41,980 nucleotides of DNA from Rugamonas fusca (GCF_014042365.1 NZ_JACEZS010000036.1:1-41980); one strand, 5' to 3'; shown: positions 1 to 8,538, numbered from the stretch's first letter. Numbers and translations: made by a program. The notes: generated from the letters alone by a model not told the origin.

Positions 1-25
1 GATCGATACCGCTATACTTGCTCAT
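1..25 (-). CDS. IS110-like transposase, N-terminal 8 residues only (runs off window)
   Basis: The minus strand reads ATG at 25-23 and encodes MSKYSGID before the window ends. An early G-I-D is typical of IS110/IS1111 (DEDD) transposases, where that Asp is the first catalytic acidic residue. The identical start occurs in inverted orientation at the other window end. An AGGGAGG purine run (rc of 29-35) ends 3-4 bases before the ATG and could be the ribosome binding site. Family assignment rests on very few residues plus the sequence-specific insertion into a REP palindrome, which is characteristic of this family. Confidence 0.5.
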
Positions 26-113
26 ACCAGCCTCCCTGTACGTAAGTTCAACTCGACATTGAATGCTTACTGTACCCCCGGCGTATGCCGGAGGGAGGTT
101 GGCTAGATGATTA
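1..113 (-). mobile_element. End of an IS110-like insertion sequence, transposase-start side
   Basis: Bases 26-113 are the non-coding end upstream of the transposase start. They include a GC-rich imperfect palindrome at 75-96 (CCGGC-GTAT-GCCGG core). The element boundary is placed at 113/114 because the REP sequence beginning TCAGGTCCGG starts at 114. The intact REP elsewhere reads GGGGTCAGGTCCGG, so the element replaces the GGGG. About 88 non-coding bases are visible. That seems short for a complete bridge RNA of the IS621 type, so any guide RNA may lie outside the window or at the other end of the element. Confidence 0.6.
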
Positions 114-125
114 TCAGGTCCGGCA
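7..125. repeat. 119-bp perfect inverted repeat, left copy (pairs with 41862-41980)
   Basis: Bases 7-125 are the exact reverse complement of 41862-41980. The match covers the transposase start, the non-coding IS end and the first 12 bases of REP, and stops at 126 (A here, T in the partner). It reflects two IS copies inserted in the same orientation relative to REP. It also means the window ends could be assembly breakpoints in a multicopy element. Confidence 0.95.
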
Positions 126-205
126 ACGCGCCAAAAATGGCGCGTTGCCGGACCTGACCCCGCCGTTCTGCCCCGTTGCCGGACCTGACCCCGCCGTTCT
201 GCCCC
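114..205. repeat. REP-like palindrome with a tandem half copy
   Basis: Bases 114-133 and 138-157 form a perfect 20-bp stem around an AAAA loop. The head is TCAGGTCCGGCA, with its expected leading GGGG replaced by the IS end. Immediately after, a 31-bp unit starting GTTGCCGGACCTGACC occurs at 144-174 and again at 175-205, so the right half of the REP is tandemly duplicated. It lies 3' of the response regulator gene and could act as its transcription or decay barrier. Confidence 0.85.
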
Positions 206-212
206 CGCCGTT

Positions 213-821
213 CTACTCGCCCTGCGCCAGGCTGATGCGCACCAGGTCGGCCACGTTGTCCACCCCCAGCTTGGCCATCAGGCGCGCCTTGTGCACTTCC
301 ACCGTGCGCACGCTGATGCCCAGCGCCGGGCCGATCTCGCGGTTGTGCTGCCCCATCACCACCAGCCGCATCACTTCGCGCTCGCGCGGCGTCAGGTCGC
401 GCAACAGGTCGGCGCCGCGCGCGCGCGCCTGCCGGGCGCCGCGCTGGGCCCGCTCGCGCGCGTAGCCCTCCTCGATGGCCGCCACCAGCTTGGCGTCGTC
501 GAACGGCTTTTCCAGGAAGTCGATGGCGTTGGCCTTGAACGCGGCCCGCGCTGAATTGACGTCGCCATGGCCGGTGGCGATGATGACGGGGATGGTGCAG
601 CCGCGCGCGGCCAGTTCCTGCTGCAGCGCCAGCCCGTCCATGCCGGACATGCGGATGTCGATCAACAGGCAGCCGGCCCAGTCCGGCCGCCACGCCTGCA
701 GGAACGCTTCGCCGCTGGCGAACACGGCGGTGCGGTAGCCGCGCACGCCCAGCAACAGGCCCAGCGCATCGCGCACGGCCGGATCGTCATCGACGATGAA
801 AACAGTCAGATTATGTGGCAA
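213..821 (-). CDS. FixJ/NarL-type response regulator
   Basis: This is a 202-residue two-component response regulator. The receiver domain (about 5-120) has the acidic triad D11-D12-D13, the phospho-acceptor D55 in LLIDIRMSG and the conserved Lys in FLEKPF. The LuxR-type HTH (about 135-190) contains LTPREREVM and SVRTVEVHKARLM. The chosen start is TTG at 821: it gives a normal receiver N-terminus (LPHNLTVFIVDDD) and has GGGAGA just upstream. Starts further upstream would add about 27 residues of atypical sequence. The TTG lies inside the end of the kinase gene (11-base overlap), so the two are co-transcribed and probably translationally coupled. The receiver-to-HTH architecture is that of FixJ/TtrR/DctR-like transcription factors. 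The regulon is unknown. Confidence 0.9.
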   Translation of the reverse strand: MPHNLTVFIVDDDPAVRDALGLLLGVRGYRTAVFASGEAFLQAWRPDWAGCLLIDIRMSGMDGLALQQELAARGCTIPVIIATGHGDVNSARAAFKANAIDFLEKPFDDAKLVAAIEEGYARERAQRGARQARARGADLLRDLTPREREVMRLVVMGQHNREIGPALGISVRTVEVHKARLMAKLGVDNVADLVRISLAQGE

Positions 822-2391
822 GTTGTTCTCCCGGCACCGCCATGGGTAGATCGAAACGGAATATGCCGTGCCCGCCCACCTCGGCCCACAGGCGGCCGCC
901 ATGGGCTTCCACGATGGCCCGGCTCAGCACCAGGCCCAGTCCCAGCCCGCTGGCCTTGGACGACACGAATGGTTCAAACAGGCGCGCGGCCAGCGCCTCG
1001 GACACGCCCGTGCCGCTATCCTCCACGCTCAGGCGCAGCCGCCCGTCCGGCGCCGGCGCGGCCGTCACGCTGACGCGGCGCGATCCGGCCGGCCGGACCA
1101 GCACGGCGTCGCTGGCGTTGTCGAACAGGTTGCGCAACACCAGCTCCACCTGCACCCGGTCGGCCCGCAACATCAGGGCCGGGTCCACGTCCACCGTCAG
1201 CACGATGCCATGCTGGCGGAACGGCAGCTGGAACTGGGCCGCGATGCCCTGCACCAGGGCGGCCGCCGACACGGTCTCGAAGCGCATGGCGCCGGTGCGG
1301 AAAAAATCACGCAGGCGCCGCACCACGTCGCCGGCCCGTCCCGCCTCCACCAACATGCGGCCGATGGCGTCGCGCAGCAAGGCCTCGTTGCCGCCCCGTT
1401 CCAGCAAATGCTCGCACGCCTTGCCATAGGCCGACAGGGCCGTGAGCGGCTGGTTCAGCTCATGGGCCAGGGCGGCGGCCATCTCGCCGGCCGCGGCCAG
1501 CCGCAGCGACTGGCGCAAGTCGGCCGCCACCTTGCGCAGCTCGTCGACCACGATGCCGATGAAAAAACCCACCAGCGCCAGCATCGCGTCGAGCATCTGC
1601 AATTCATACACGGCCAGGTCGCGCGCGCCATGCCATTTGACGAGTGCGATGATGCCCGTCTGCAGCACGAACACGATCAGGGCCGTGCCATACAGGCCCT
1701 GGCGCGAGGCGGCCCAGATCACGGGCAGGAACAGGAAATAGAAATGCTTGAATTCGGAACTGGCGATGGAGCCGAACACGGCGTACAGCACCACCATGGC
1801 CAGCGCCAGGTAGGCCAGCGTCTCGCCGCGCACCAGGATGCGCCGCAGCCGGGCCCGCCCGTGCCCACTGGCCAGCATCCAGATCAGCGGCATCGACACC
1901 AGGATGCCCACCGTGTCGCCGATGCCAAAACGCATCAGCGCCAGCCCCCACTGGGCCGGCGGCACCAGCCCGGCCGCCGACAGCAGCGCGATATAGCCGA
2001 TGCCGTTGAACAGGGTGCCGGCCGCCACCACGCTGACCCAATGGAACAGCCGGCCGCGGTTGTCGAACATGTCGACGCTGGAAAAGTCGCGCCGCAAGAT
2101 GGCGCCCATCAGGCCGTAGGCGGCCGTCAGCCACAGGGCGCCGGCCAGCGTGACCAGCGGCCCGGCCGCCATGCCGCGCACCAGCACCTCCCCGCCCAAG
2201 AGGGCCAGGAACAGCGGCAGCGCCGCGCGCCGGCCATAACGCAGCCAGAACACCAGGCCCAGGGCCGGATCGGGATTCCAGGGCGTGATGTTCAGGCCAT
2301 ACAACGGATACAGGTAGGTGGCCCAATCGAACAGCAGGTACAGCGCGATGAACGCCGGAGTATGCAGGTAGCGGAGCGAAAATTGGCGCAT
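811..2391 (-). CDS. Membrane sensor histidine kinase with MASE1-like N-terminus
   Basis: This 526-residue kinase partners the adjacent FixJ-type regulator. The first ~280 residues are a multi-pass membrane region (eight or so hydrophobic segments) resembling a MASE1-type sensor. No PAS domain is obvious. The H-box AHELNQPLTA has its phospho-accepting His near residue 310 and is typical of FixL/DctB-type kinases. The ATPase part shows the N-box NLFDNASDA (~424), the G1 box VEDSGTG, the F-box FEPFVSSK and the G2 box GLGLGLVLS. The signal is not predictable. The gene reads leftwards from an intergenic region shared with the VirK-like gene. An imperfect dyad lies about 60-80 bp upstream of its start. 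Confidence 0.9.
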   Translation of the reverse strand: MRQFSLRYLHTPAFIALYLLFDWATYLYPLYGLNITPWNPDPALGLVFWLRYGRRAALPLFLALLGGEVLVRGMAAGPLVTLAGALWLTAAYGLMGAILRRDFSSVDMFDNRGRLFHWVSVVAAGTLFNGIGYIALLSAAGLVPPAQWGLALMRFGIGDTVGILVSMPLIWMLASGHGRARLRRILVRGETLAYLALAMVVLYAVFGSIASSEFKHFYFLFLPVIWAASRQGLYGTALIVFVLQTGIIALVKWHGARDLAVYELQMLDAMLALVGFFIGIVVDELRKVAADLRQSLRLAAAGEMAAALAHELNQPLTALSAYGKACEHLLERGGNEALLRDAIGRMLVEAGRAGDVVRRLRDFFRTGAMRFETVSAAALVQGIAAQFQLPFRQHGIVLTVDVDPALMLRADRVQVELVLRNLFDNASDAVLVRPAGSRRVSVTAAPAPDGRLRLSVEDSGTGVSEALAARLFEPFVSSKASGLGLGLVLSRAIVEAHGGRLWAEVGGHGIFRFDLPMAVPGEQLAT

Positions 2392-2448
2392 GGAAAGAGC
2401 TTGTAACGTTATGTAGCATTATGCATGGCATTTTGTCAAAACACACTA

Positions 2449-2471
2449 GGGAAAGACACTACGTGTTTCCC
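2449..2471. promoter_or_regulatory. Imperfect dyad between kinase and VirK-like gene
   Basis: The arms GGGAAAgaCAC and GTGTTTCCC flank TAC, so the dyad is symmetric except for a two-base bulge. It sits in the 236-bp divergent intergenic region, about 60-80 bp upstream of the kinase start. It could be an operator for the neighbouring response regulator or a small hairpin. Neither is proven. Confidence 0.35.
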
Positions 2472-2627
2472 TTATGCGGATCTCGAAATCCTGCTGCGCA
2501 GCGGGCGCCATGGCCGCCCGCCCGGCTGGCAAAGATTAAGGGGAAACCGTAAGAGATTTTGCTAATTTACAATACGTTACACAAGGCATACCATGCACGA
2601 TTCCGTATTCCGTCCCCCCTCTTTCCC

Positions 2628-3638
2628 ATGACGACGCAGGCTTCCGCCCCGATGGCGCAGTTAATCACCCTCCGCACGGGCCTGGCCGCCCGGGACGGCG
2701 CCCTGTCCTGGCTGCGCGACTCGCTCAAGCTGTCGCTGCGGGCCAGCCTGAACCGGCGCACCACCGTCGGCTGGCTGCAGTTGCTCAATTCGCATCCGCT
2801 GTACCGCGAGCTGGTGCAGATCTACCCGATGATGGTGTACAAGGTCTACCGCCCCTACCTGAGCGACGCCCTCAACTGCGCCCAGCGCCTGACGGTAATC
2901 GAGGACCATTACCGCTTCGTGCTGCGCCACGGCCTGGGCCCGCTGACGGTGCGCGCCGCGCGCGCGCCCATGATCCTGGGCGACGTGGAAGGCAAGTCGG
3001 GCCGCCGCTACCAGCTGGAAATGCACGCCGTGGCGCCGCTCGAGCGCGAGGGGGAATTGATGCTGCGCCTGCTGCAAGACGGTGAACGGGTGTTTTCCAC
3101 CTCGTTCGTGTTCTTCCAGGGCGAGCGCGGCATGGCGCTGGGCGTCGGTTGCATGCAGGGCCCGCAGGATGACGATGGCCAGCAGCGCATCAAGGAAGCG
3201 ACCCGCGACCTGCACGGCCTGCGTCCCAAGAACCTGATGGTGTATTTGCTGCGCCAGCTGGGCCATGCCTACGGCTGCGACCAGTTGCGCCTGGTGGGCA
3301 ACGCCAACCGCACGGCCCGCACGGCCCTGCGCAAGGGCAAGGTCCATGCCGACTACGACGCCCTGTGGCAGGAACTGGACGCCCAGTTGCGTCCGGATGG
3401 CGACTACCAGCTGGCCTGCGCCCCGCTGGCCGAGCCGGACATGGCCACCATCCCCTCGAAAAAGCGTTCCGAATACCGCAAGCGCCACGAAACACTGCAG
3501 GCGCTGGCCGCGATCCTGCAAGCGGGCCTGCAGGCGCCGCGCCTGATGCCCGTGACCGGCGCGCCAGTGCGCGACTTCAGCGAGGAAACCGCGGTCGAGC
3601 TCGCCCAGGACGCGGGCTACCACTCGGCCCTGGCCTGA
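2628..3638 (+). CDS. VirK/YbjX-family (DUF535) protein
   Basis: The protein is 336 residues from ATG 2628. It resembles the VirK/YbjX (DUF535) family through features such as NRRTTVGWLQLLNSHPLYREL near the N-terminus (broken here as NRRTTVGW and LLNSHPLY), FFQGERGMALGVGCMQG in the middle and RPKNLMVYLLRQL before a conserved DQLRLVGNANR segment. Family members are cytoplasmic or peripheral proteins linked to virulence and envelope stress, with no firm biochemical function. No signal peptide is seen. The start is uncertain: no clear Shine-Dalgarno precedes 2628, a TTG at 2559 opens the same frame, and ATG 2652 is also possible. Confidence 0.75.
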   Translation: MTTQASAPMAQLITLRTGLAARDGALSWLRDSLKLSLRASLNRRTTVGWLQLLNSHPLYRELVQIYPMMVYKVYRPYLSDALNCAQRLTVIEDHYRFVLRHGLGPLTVRAARAPMILGDVEGKSGRRYQLEMHAVAPLEREGELMLRLLQDGERVFSTSFVFFQGERGMALGVGCMQGPQDDDGQQRIKEATRDLHGLRPKNLMVYLLRQLGHAYGCDQLRLVGNANRTARTALRKGKVHADYDALWQELDAQLRPDGDYQLACAPLAEPDMATIPSKKRSEYRKRHETLQALAAILQAGLQAPRLMPVTGAPVRDFSEETAVELAQDAGYHSALA

Positions 3639-3774
3639 ACCGGTCCGCGCATCGCATGGTTGCCTGGCCGGCTGGAACGGCCACGGGCCCCGATTTCCTG
3701 TAACATAGGCAATGGCGGTCGGCCCGGATCGTAGCCCTGGCCTGTTGCCGCCTTGCCCATCAAGGAGGAGCGAC

Positions 3775-4011
3775 ATGCGCGTGGATATCTATCGCCGAGC
3801 CGAACACAACGGCAATTTTTCCTACCTGGCCGTCCCCGAAGACAAAGCCATCCCCCAGGAAGCCATCAGCACCGACTGGCAACCAGCGGCCCAACGGGTG
3901 GAAGTGGATGAGGACGGCGCCGACACCCTGCCCCAATACCACATCGCCCATCCGCTGGCGCAGATCCGCGACAAGGGCTATGCCATCACGGGATTGAACG
4001 GCAAGGGATGA
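3775..4011 (+). CDS. Small conserved protein, 78 aa (DUF6139-like)
   Basis: The start ATG 3775 is fixed by the strong ribosome binding site AAGGAGGAG six to eight bases upstream. Translation begins MRVDIYRRAEHN and continues with YLAVPEDKAIPQEA, STDW and a C-terminal HPLAQIRDKGYAI. It is acidic and soluble, with no membrane segment. It resembles small proteins of the Burkholderiales family I remember as DUF6139, but the name is from memory and the function is unknown. It converges with dnaE. Confidence 0.75.
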   Translation: MRVDIYRRAEHNGNFSYLAVPEDKAIPQEAISTDWQPAAQRVEVDEDGADTLPQYHIAHPLAQIRDKGYAITGLNGKG

Positions 4012-4019
4012 TCGCCCAA

Positions 4020-4054
4020 GGTCGGACCCCGGCGCCAAGGCCGGGCGTCTGACC
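4020..4054. terminator. GC-rich hairpin between convergent genes
   Basis: The imperfect inverted repeat GGTCgGACcCCGGC / GCCGGgCGTCtGACC lies in the 44-bp gap between the stops of the 78-aa protein gene and dnaE. Its position suits a bidirectional terminator, but there is no clear T tract on either strand. Confidence 0.35.
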
Positions 4055-4055
4055 C

Positions 4056-7000
4056 TTAGTACTCGACCGCGACCTCGCGCGCGCCCAGCACCTGCTGCAG
4101 CGCCAGCTGCAACTCGTCCGACGGGGCCACGCGCCAGTCGTCGCCGAACTGCAGCACGCACGACACGCCCTGCGGCGTGATGCGGGCCGCGATCGGCAAG
4201 CCCTGCTCGTGGCGGTGCGGCGCCAGCACGTCGGCGATCTTGCGGCTGTCGAGCGTGGCCGGCAGCGACAAGCCCAGCTGGCGGCCATACTGCACCCGCG
4301 CCGTGACGATGTCGAACACCTTCTCGGCCGAAATCCGCAGGCCGCCCGAGAAGCGGTCTTCCGACACCTTGCCCACCACGGCCAGGAATTCGTCTTCCTT
4401 GAACATCTTCTTGTTCTCTTCGAACACCTCGGAATACACGGTCACTTCCAGCACGGCGCTCTTGTCGTCCAGTGTGACGATCAGGATCTTGCCGCGCTGC
4501 GTCATCTGCGGACGGATGCCCGTGATCACGCCGCACAGCATGCGCGGCTCGCGCGACGGTTCCAGTTCCGACAGCTTGGTGCGCGCGAAGCGGCGCGCCT
4601 CGGGCGCGAACGAGTCGAACATGTGGCCCGACAGGTAGAAGCCCAGCGCCGTTTTTTCCTCGGCCAGCTTCTGACGGTCCGTAAACGGCGCGCACTTCAC
4701 GTATTCGGGCGGCGCCACCAGGTCGCTGTCGTCGCCGCCGAACAGGCTCACCTGGTTGGCGGAACGGGCTTCCTGCTCGGCGCACTCCATGGCGAAACCG
4801 ACCGAGGCCAGCAGGATGGCCCGGTCCACGCCCAGGCAGTCGAAGGCGCCCGCGCGGATCAAGGACTCGATGGTGCGGCGGTTGATCTGCTTCTTGTCCA
4901 CCCGCTTGCAGAAATCGAACAGGCTGGTGAACGGACCGCCCGCCTCGCGCGCGGCGATGATGGCTTCGATCGCGTTCTGGCCCGCGCCCTTGACGGCGCC
5001 CAGGCCGTAGCGGATCTGCGTCACCTTCTTGCCCGTCACGGACGGCGGCGGGCCGTCCGGCGTGAAGCGGAACTGCGACAGGTTGATATCGGGCGGCAGG
5101 ATGGTCAGGCCGCAGATGTCGATCGCGTCCTCCACCAGGATCTTGACCTTCTCCGTGTCCTCCATCGCCAGCGACATGTTGGCCGCCATGAACGCGGCCG
5201 GATGGTGCGCCTTCAAATAGGCCGTGTGGTAGGACAGCAGCGCATAGGCGGCCGCGTGCGACTTGTTGAAGCCGTAGCCGGCGAACTTCTCCATCAGGTC
5301 GAAGATCTCGTCGGCCTTTTCCGTCGACAGCCCGTCCTTGGCGGCGCCGGCGCGGAAGATGGCGCGGTGCTCGGCCATCTCCTCGGCCTTCTTTTTACCC
5401 ATCGCGCGGCGCAGCATGTCGGCGCCGCCCAGCGAGTAGCCGCCGACGATCTGCGCCATCTGCATCACCTGCTCCTGGTAGACCATGATGCCGTAGGTCT
5501 CGGACAGAATCGATTCCGTGCGCGGATCGGGATAATCGAACTTCTCGCCGTGCTTGCGCTTGCAGAAGTCGGGGATCAGGTCCATCGGGCCGGGACGGTA
5601 CAGCGCCACCAGCGCGATGATGTCCTCGAAGCGGTCGGGCCGCGCATCCTTCAGCATGCCCTGCATGCCGCGCGATTCAAGCTGGAACACGGCCACGGTC
5701 TTGGCCTTGGTCAGCAGTTCATACGAGGGCCGGTCGTTCAGCGGCAGCTTGGCCAGGTCGAAGTCGGCATCGGCCGGGTCGAGCTGCTTGATGTAGCGCA
5801 CGGCCCGGTCCAGGATGGTCAGCGTGGTCAGGCCCAGGAAGTCGAACTTGACCAGGCCCACGGCCTCCACGTCATCCTTGTCGTACTGCGACACCACGCC
5901 CGTGTCGCCCGACTGGGTGTACAGCGGGCAGAAGTCGGTCAGCTTGCCCGGCGCGATCAGCACGCCGCCGGCGTGCATGCCGATGTTACGCGTGATGCCT
6001 TCGACCTGCTGCGCCAGGTCCAGCAGCTGGCGCACCTCCTCCTCGTTCTCCTGGCGCTCCTTGAGCATCGGTTCCTCTTCGATCGCGTCGGCGATCGTCA
6101 CCGGCTTGCCCGGCTTGAAAGGAATCAGCTTCGATACGCCATCGCAGAAGTTGTAGCCGAAGTCCATCACCCGGCCCACGTCGCGGATGGCGCCCTTGGC
6201 CGCCATGGTGCCGAAGGTGGCGATCTGCGACACGGCGTCGCGGCCGTACAGATCCTTCACGTGCTGGATCACCAGTTCGCGCTTTTCCTGGCAAAAGTCG
6301 ATATCGAAGTCGGGCATCGAGACCCGTTCCGGGTTCAGGAAACGTTCGAACAGCAGGTTGTACTTGAGCGGATCGAGGTCCGTGATCTTGAGGCAGTAAG
6401 CCACCAGCGAGCCGGCGCCCGACCCCCGGCCGGGGCCGATCGGCACGCCGTTGTTCTTGCCCCACTGGATAAACTCGGCCACGATCAGGAAGTAGCCGGG
6501 GAACTTCATCTTGATGATGGTCTCGTTCTCGAACGCCAGGCGCGCCTCATAGCGCGGCCGTTCCTTCTCGCGCTTTTCCGGGTCCGGGAACAGGTGCACC
6601 AGGCGTTCCTCCAGGCCCTTCTTGGTTTCGGCCACGAGGAATTCGTCGATCGTCATGCCCGGCGTGGGAAAATTCGGCAGCTGCGGCTTGCCCAGCGTGA
6701 GCGTGAGGTTGCAGCGCTTGGCGATCTCCACCGAGTTTTGCAGCGCGGCCGGCAGGTCGGCGAACAGCGCGCGCATCTCGGCCTGCGACAGGAAGCGCAT
6801 CTGCTCGTTGAAGCGGCGCACCCGCTTGGCGTTGGCCAGCATCTCGCCTTCGGCGATACAGATGCGGGCCTCGTGGGCGATGAATTCGTCGGCCGACAGG
6901 AACTGCACGGGATGGGTGGCCACCACCGGCAAGCCCAGCTTGGCCGCCAGCGCCACCGCATGGCGCACCTGCTGCTCCTGGTTGGCCTGGCCGGCGCGCT

Positions 7001-7601
7001 GGATCTCGATGTAGAAATGGCCGGGGAAGATGGCGGCCCACTTCTGCGCGTGGCGCTCGGCCAGCTCCGGGTTGCCATTCTCGATGGCCATGCCGACGTC
7101 GCCGAAATGGGCGCCGGACAGGGCGATCAGGCCATTGGCCGGATCTTCGCCGGGCAGCAGCGGATAGGATTTGGCCGTCAGCTCCATCAGCCACTCGGTG
7201 CGGATCTCGGCGCGGCCCTTGTACTGGTTGGTGAGCCAGGCCATCGACAGCAGCTCGCACAGCTGCAAATAGCCCATGCGGTTTTTCGCGTACAGCATCA
7301 GGCGCGAGGGCTTGTCGCGGTTATCGTCGTTGGTGATCCACACATCCACCCCGACCACGGGCTTGATGCCCTTGCCGCGCGCGGCCTTGTAGAACTTGAC
7401 CATGCCGAACATGTTGGACAGGTCGGTGACGGCCAGCGCCGCCTGCTTGTCCTTGGCGGCGGCCGACACCAGGTCGTCGATGCGCACCAGGCCATCGACG
7501 ATGGAATATTCCGAGTGCACCCGCAGGTGGACAAAGTCGGGGCCGGCAGGGGCAGCGGCCGGGGCCACCGTCACATCTTGTTCGTTTGCTACCATGTTCA
7601 T
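4056..7601 (-). CDS. dnaE: DNA polymerase III subunit alpha
   Basis: This is the replicative DNA polymerase catalytic subunit, 1181 residues, normal for DnaE. The PHP domain starts with FVHLRVHSEYSIVDGLVRI near residue 24. The palm has the metal-binding motif PDFDIDFC near 430 and KFDFLGL near 585. A tandem HhH region includes AGYGFNKSHAAAYALLSYH. A C-terminal OB fold (about 1020-1100) includes GVITGIRPQMTQRGK, followed by a short tau-binding tail. Start ATG 7601 (MNMVANEQ); ATG 7595 is the alternative. It is a housekeeping gene and the best taxonomic marker in the window. A large antisense open frame across it is a high-GC artefact. Confidence 0.98.
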   Translation of the reverse strand: MNMVANEQDVTVAPAAAPAGPDFVHLRVHSEYSIVDGLVRIDDLVSAAAKDKQAALAVTDLSNMFGMVKFYKAARGKGIKPVVGVDVWITNDDNRDKPSRLMLYAKNRMGYLQLCELLSMAWLTNQYKGRAEIRTEWLMELTAKSYPLLPGEDPANGLIALSGAHFGDVGMAIENGNPELAERHAQKWAAIFPGHFYIEIQRAGQANQEQQVRHAVALAAKLGLPVVATHPVQFLSADEFIAHEARICIAEGEMLANAKRVRRFNEQMRFLSQAEMRALFADLPAALQNSVEIAKRCNLTLTLGKPQLPNFPTPGMTIDEFLVAETKKGLEERLVHLFPDPEKREKERPRYEARLAFENETIIKMKFPGYFLIVAEFIQWGKNNGVPIGPGRGSGAGSLVAYCLKITDLDPLKYNLLFERFLNPERVSMPDFDIDFCQEKRELVIQHVKDLYGRDAVSQIATFGTMAAKGAIRDVGRVMDFGYNFCDGVSKLIPFKPGKPVTIADAIEEEPMLKERQENEEEVRQLLDLAQQVEGITRNIGMHAGGVLIAPGKLTDFCPLYTQSGDTGVVSQYDKDDVEAVGLVKFDFLGLTTLTILDRAVRYIKQLDPADADFDLAKLPLNDRPSYELLTKAKTVAVFQLESRGMQGMLKDARPDRFEDIIALVALYRPGPMDLIPDFCKRKHGEKFDYPDPRTESILSETYGIMVYQEQVMQMAQIVGGYSLGGADMLRRAMGKKKAEEMAEHRAIFRAGAAKDGLSTEKADEIFDLMEKFAGYGFNKSHAAAYALLSYHTAYLKAHHPAAFMAANMSLAMEDTEKVKILVEDAIDICGLTILPPDINLSQFRFTPDGPPPSVTGKKVTQIRYGLGAVKGAGQNAIEAIIAAREAGGPFTSLFDFCKRVDKKQINRRTIESLIRAGAFDCLGVDRAILLASVGFAMECAEQEARSANQVSLFGGDDSDLVAPPEYVKCAPFTDRQKLAEEKTALGFYLSGHMFDSFAPEARRFARTKLSELEPSREPRMLCGVITGIRPQMTQRGKILIVTLDDKSAVLEVTVYSEVFEENKKMFKEDEFLAVVGKVSEDRFSGGLRISAEKVFDIVTARVQYGRQLGLSLPATLDSRKIADVLAPHRHEQGLPIAARITPQGVSCVLQFGDDWRVAPSDELQLALQQVLGAREVAVEY

Positions 7602-7826
7602 ACGCCGCTCAAAGCTGGTTCAATAACCCGCTATTTTACCGTGCGGCGGCCGGGGCCGAGAATTGATTGCGGGGGTGCGGTCAGCGTTTGAACGGGAACG
7701 CCCCTTTCATTGCGGCCGCTCATATGCGGCCCGATTTGCTGGCGTAGCCTGTCGATCTACGGCACAGTGAACCACACGTAAGCCAGTCCGCCCCACAGCC
7801 ATGCGCTTCTACGCGATCATGGGATT

Positions 7827-7847
7827 TTATGCGTATAATACACATAA
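7827..7847 (+). promoter_or_regulatory. hicAB promoter -10 inside a 21-bp palindromic operator
   Basis: The arms TTATGcGTAT and ATACaCATAA are symmetric about A7837 with one mismatched pair. The hexamer TATAAT (7834-7839) lies at the centre of the palindrome and only 9 bases before the hicA ATG, so the transcript must have almost no leader. A repressor dimer bound here would block the promoter. HicB proteins with a DNA-binding C-terminus are known to autorepress in this way. Confidence 0.7.
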
Positions 7848-7848
7848 C

Positions 7849-8043
7849 ATGAACAGCGCGGACCTGATCAAACGGTTGGAGCGCGCGGGATGGCGACTCA
7901 GGAGCATCAAAGGCTCTCATCACATCTATGTTCACCCCGAACGCCCCGGTCACGTCACCGTTCCCCATCCGAAGAAAGATCTGGGCGTCGGGCTGGTCAA
8001 CAAATTGCTGAAACAAGCCGGTTTGCAGCAGGAATCGACATGA
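7849..8043 (+). CDS. hicA: HicA mRNA interferase toxin
   Basis: This 64-residue HicA has a dsRBD-like fold. The start MNSADLIKRLERAGWRL is typical, the catalytic His is in the KGSHHIYVHP segment, and the tail LVNKLLKQAGL is characteristic. ATG 7849 is chosen over an upstream in-frame ATG at 7801 because the upstream codons run through the promoter palindrome and lie outside the family. HicA cleaves mRNA and tmRNA when not bound by HicB. The stop overlaps the hicB start (ATGA, 8040-8043). The pair lies between dnaE and trhO as a small accessory insertion. Confidence 0.92.
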   Translation: MNSADLIKRLERAGWRLRSIKGSHHIYVHPERPGHVTVPHPKKDLGVGLVNKLLKQAGLQQEST

Positions 8044-8429
8044 AATATCCAATCGCAATTGAACCTGGGAACGAGAAACACGCTTTTAGTGTCGTCGTGC
8101 CGGACTTACCCGGCTGCTTTTCCGCCGGCGACACGCTGGATCAAGCCCTGGACAATGCCCGCGAGGCAATCGACCTCTGGCTCGAAACGAGGATAGACGA
8201 TGGCGGCACCATTCCCGAGCCGCGCCCCATCGGCGAACACTACAACGCGCCGGAATATGCGGGCTGGATTTGGGCCGTGCTGGAAATCGACCTGGCTCAA
8301 CTGTCCGACAAAACGGAGCGAGTCAACATCACCCTGCCCTCGCGCATACTGCGCCGTATCGACCGCGCCGCACAAGCCGCAGGCGAGTCGCGCTCCGGCT
8401 TCATTGCCCGGCGCATGCTGGCGATGTAA
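8040..8429 (+). CDS. hicB: HicB antitoxin with RHH DNA-binding tail
   Basis: This 129-residue protein is read from the ATGA overlap with hicA. The N-terminal HicB domain (1-~80) has MKYPIAIE, VVPDLPGCFSAGDTLDQAL and NAREAIDLWLE. The C-terminal part (about 90-129), ERVNITLPSRILRRIDRAA through GFIARRML, is a ribbon-helix-helix DNA-binding domain. It neutralises HicA by blocking its active site, and the RHH domain predicts autorepression at the palindrome just upstream of hicA. Confidence 0.92.
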   Translation: MKYPIAIEPGNEKHAFSVVVPDLPGCFSAGDTLDQALDNAREAIDLWLETRIDDGGTIPEPRPIGEHYNAPEYAGWIWAVLEIDLAQLSDKTERVNITLPSRILRRIDRAAQAAGESRSGFIARRMLAM

Positions 8430-8538
8430 GTGCGGCCGTTGTCGGTCAGGTAACGCACAATGCCACATCGCACGGCAAGACGGCTGCGGCTCTCGCCTCT
8501 TTTTTAAGCAAGCACTGCATCAGATCAAGCGCGGCGCG

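Noticed and set aside
75..96. GC-rich palindrome in the IS end as a transcription terminator
   Set aside because: It lies just upstream of the transposase start in both copies and has no T run. It more likely has a structural role in the element or its RNA.
4209..7691. Very long open frame on the plus strand opposite dnaE
   Set aside because: The composition (Arg, Gln, His, Ala-rich, no domains) is typical of an antisense frame in GC-rich DNA, and the dnaE frame is certain.
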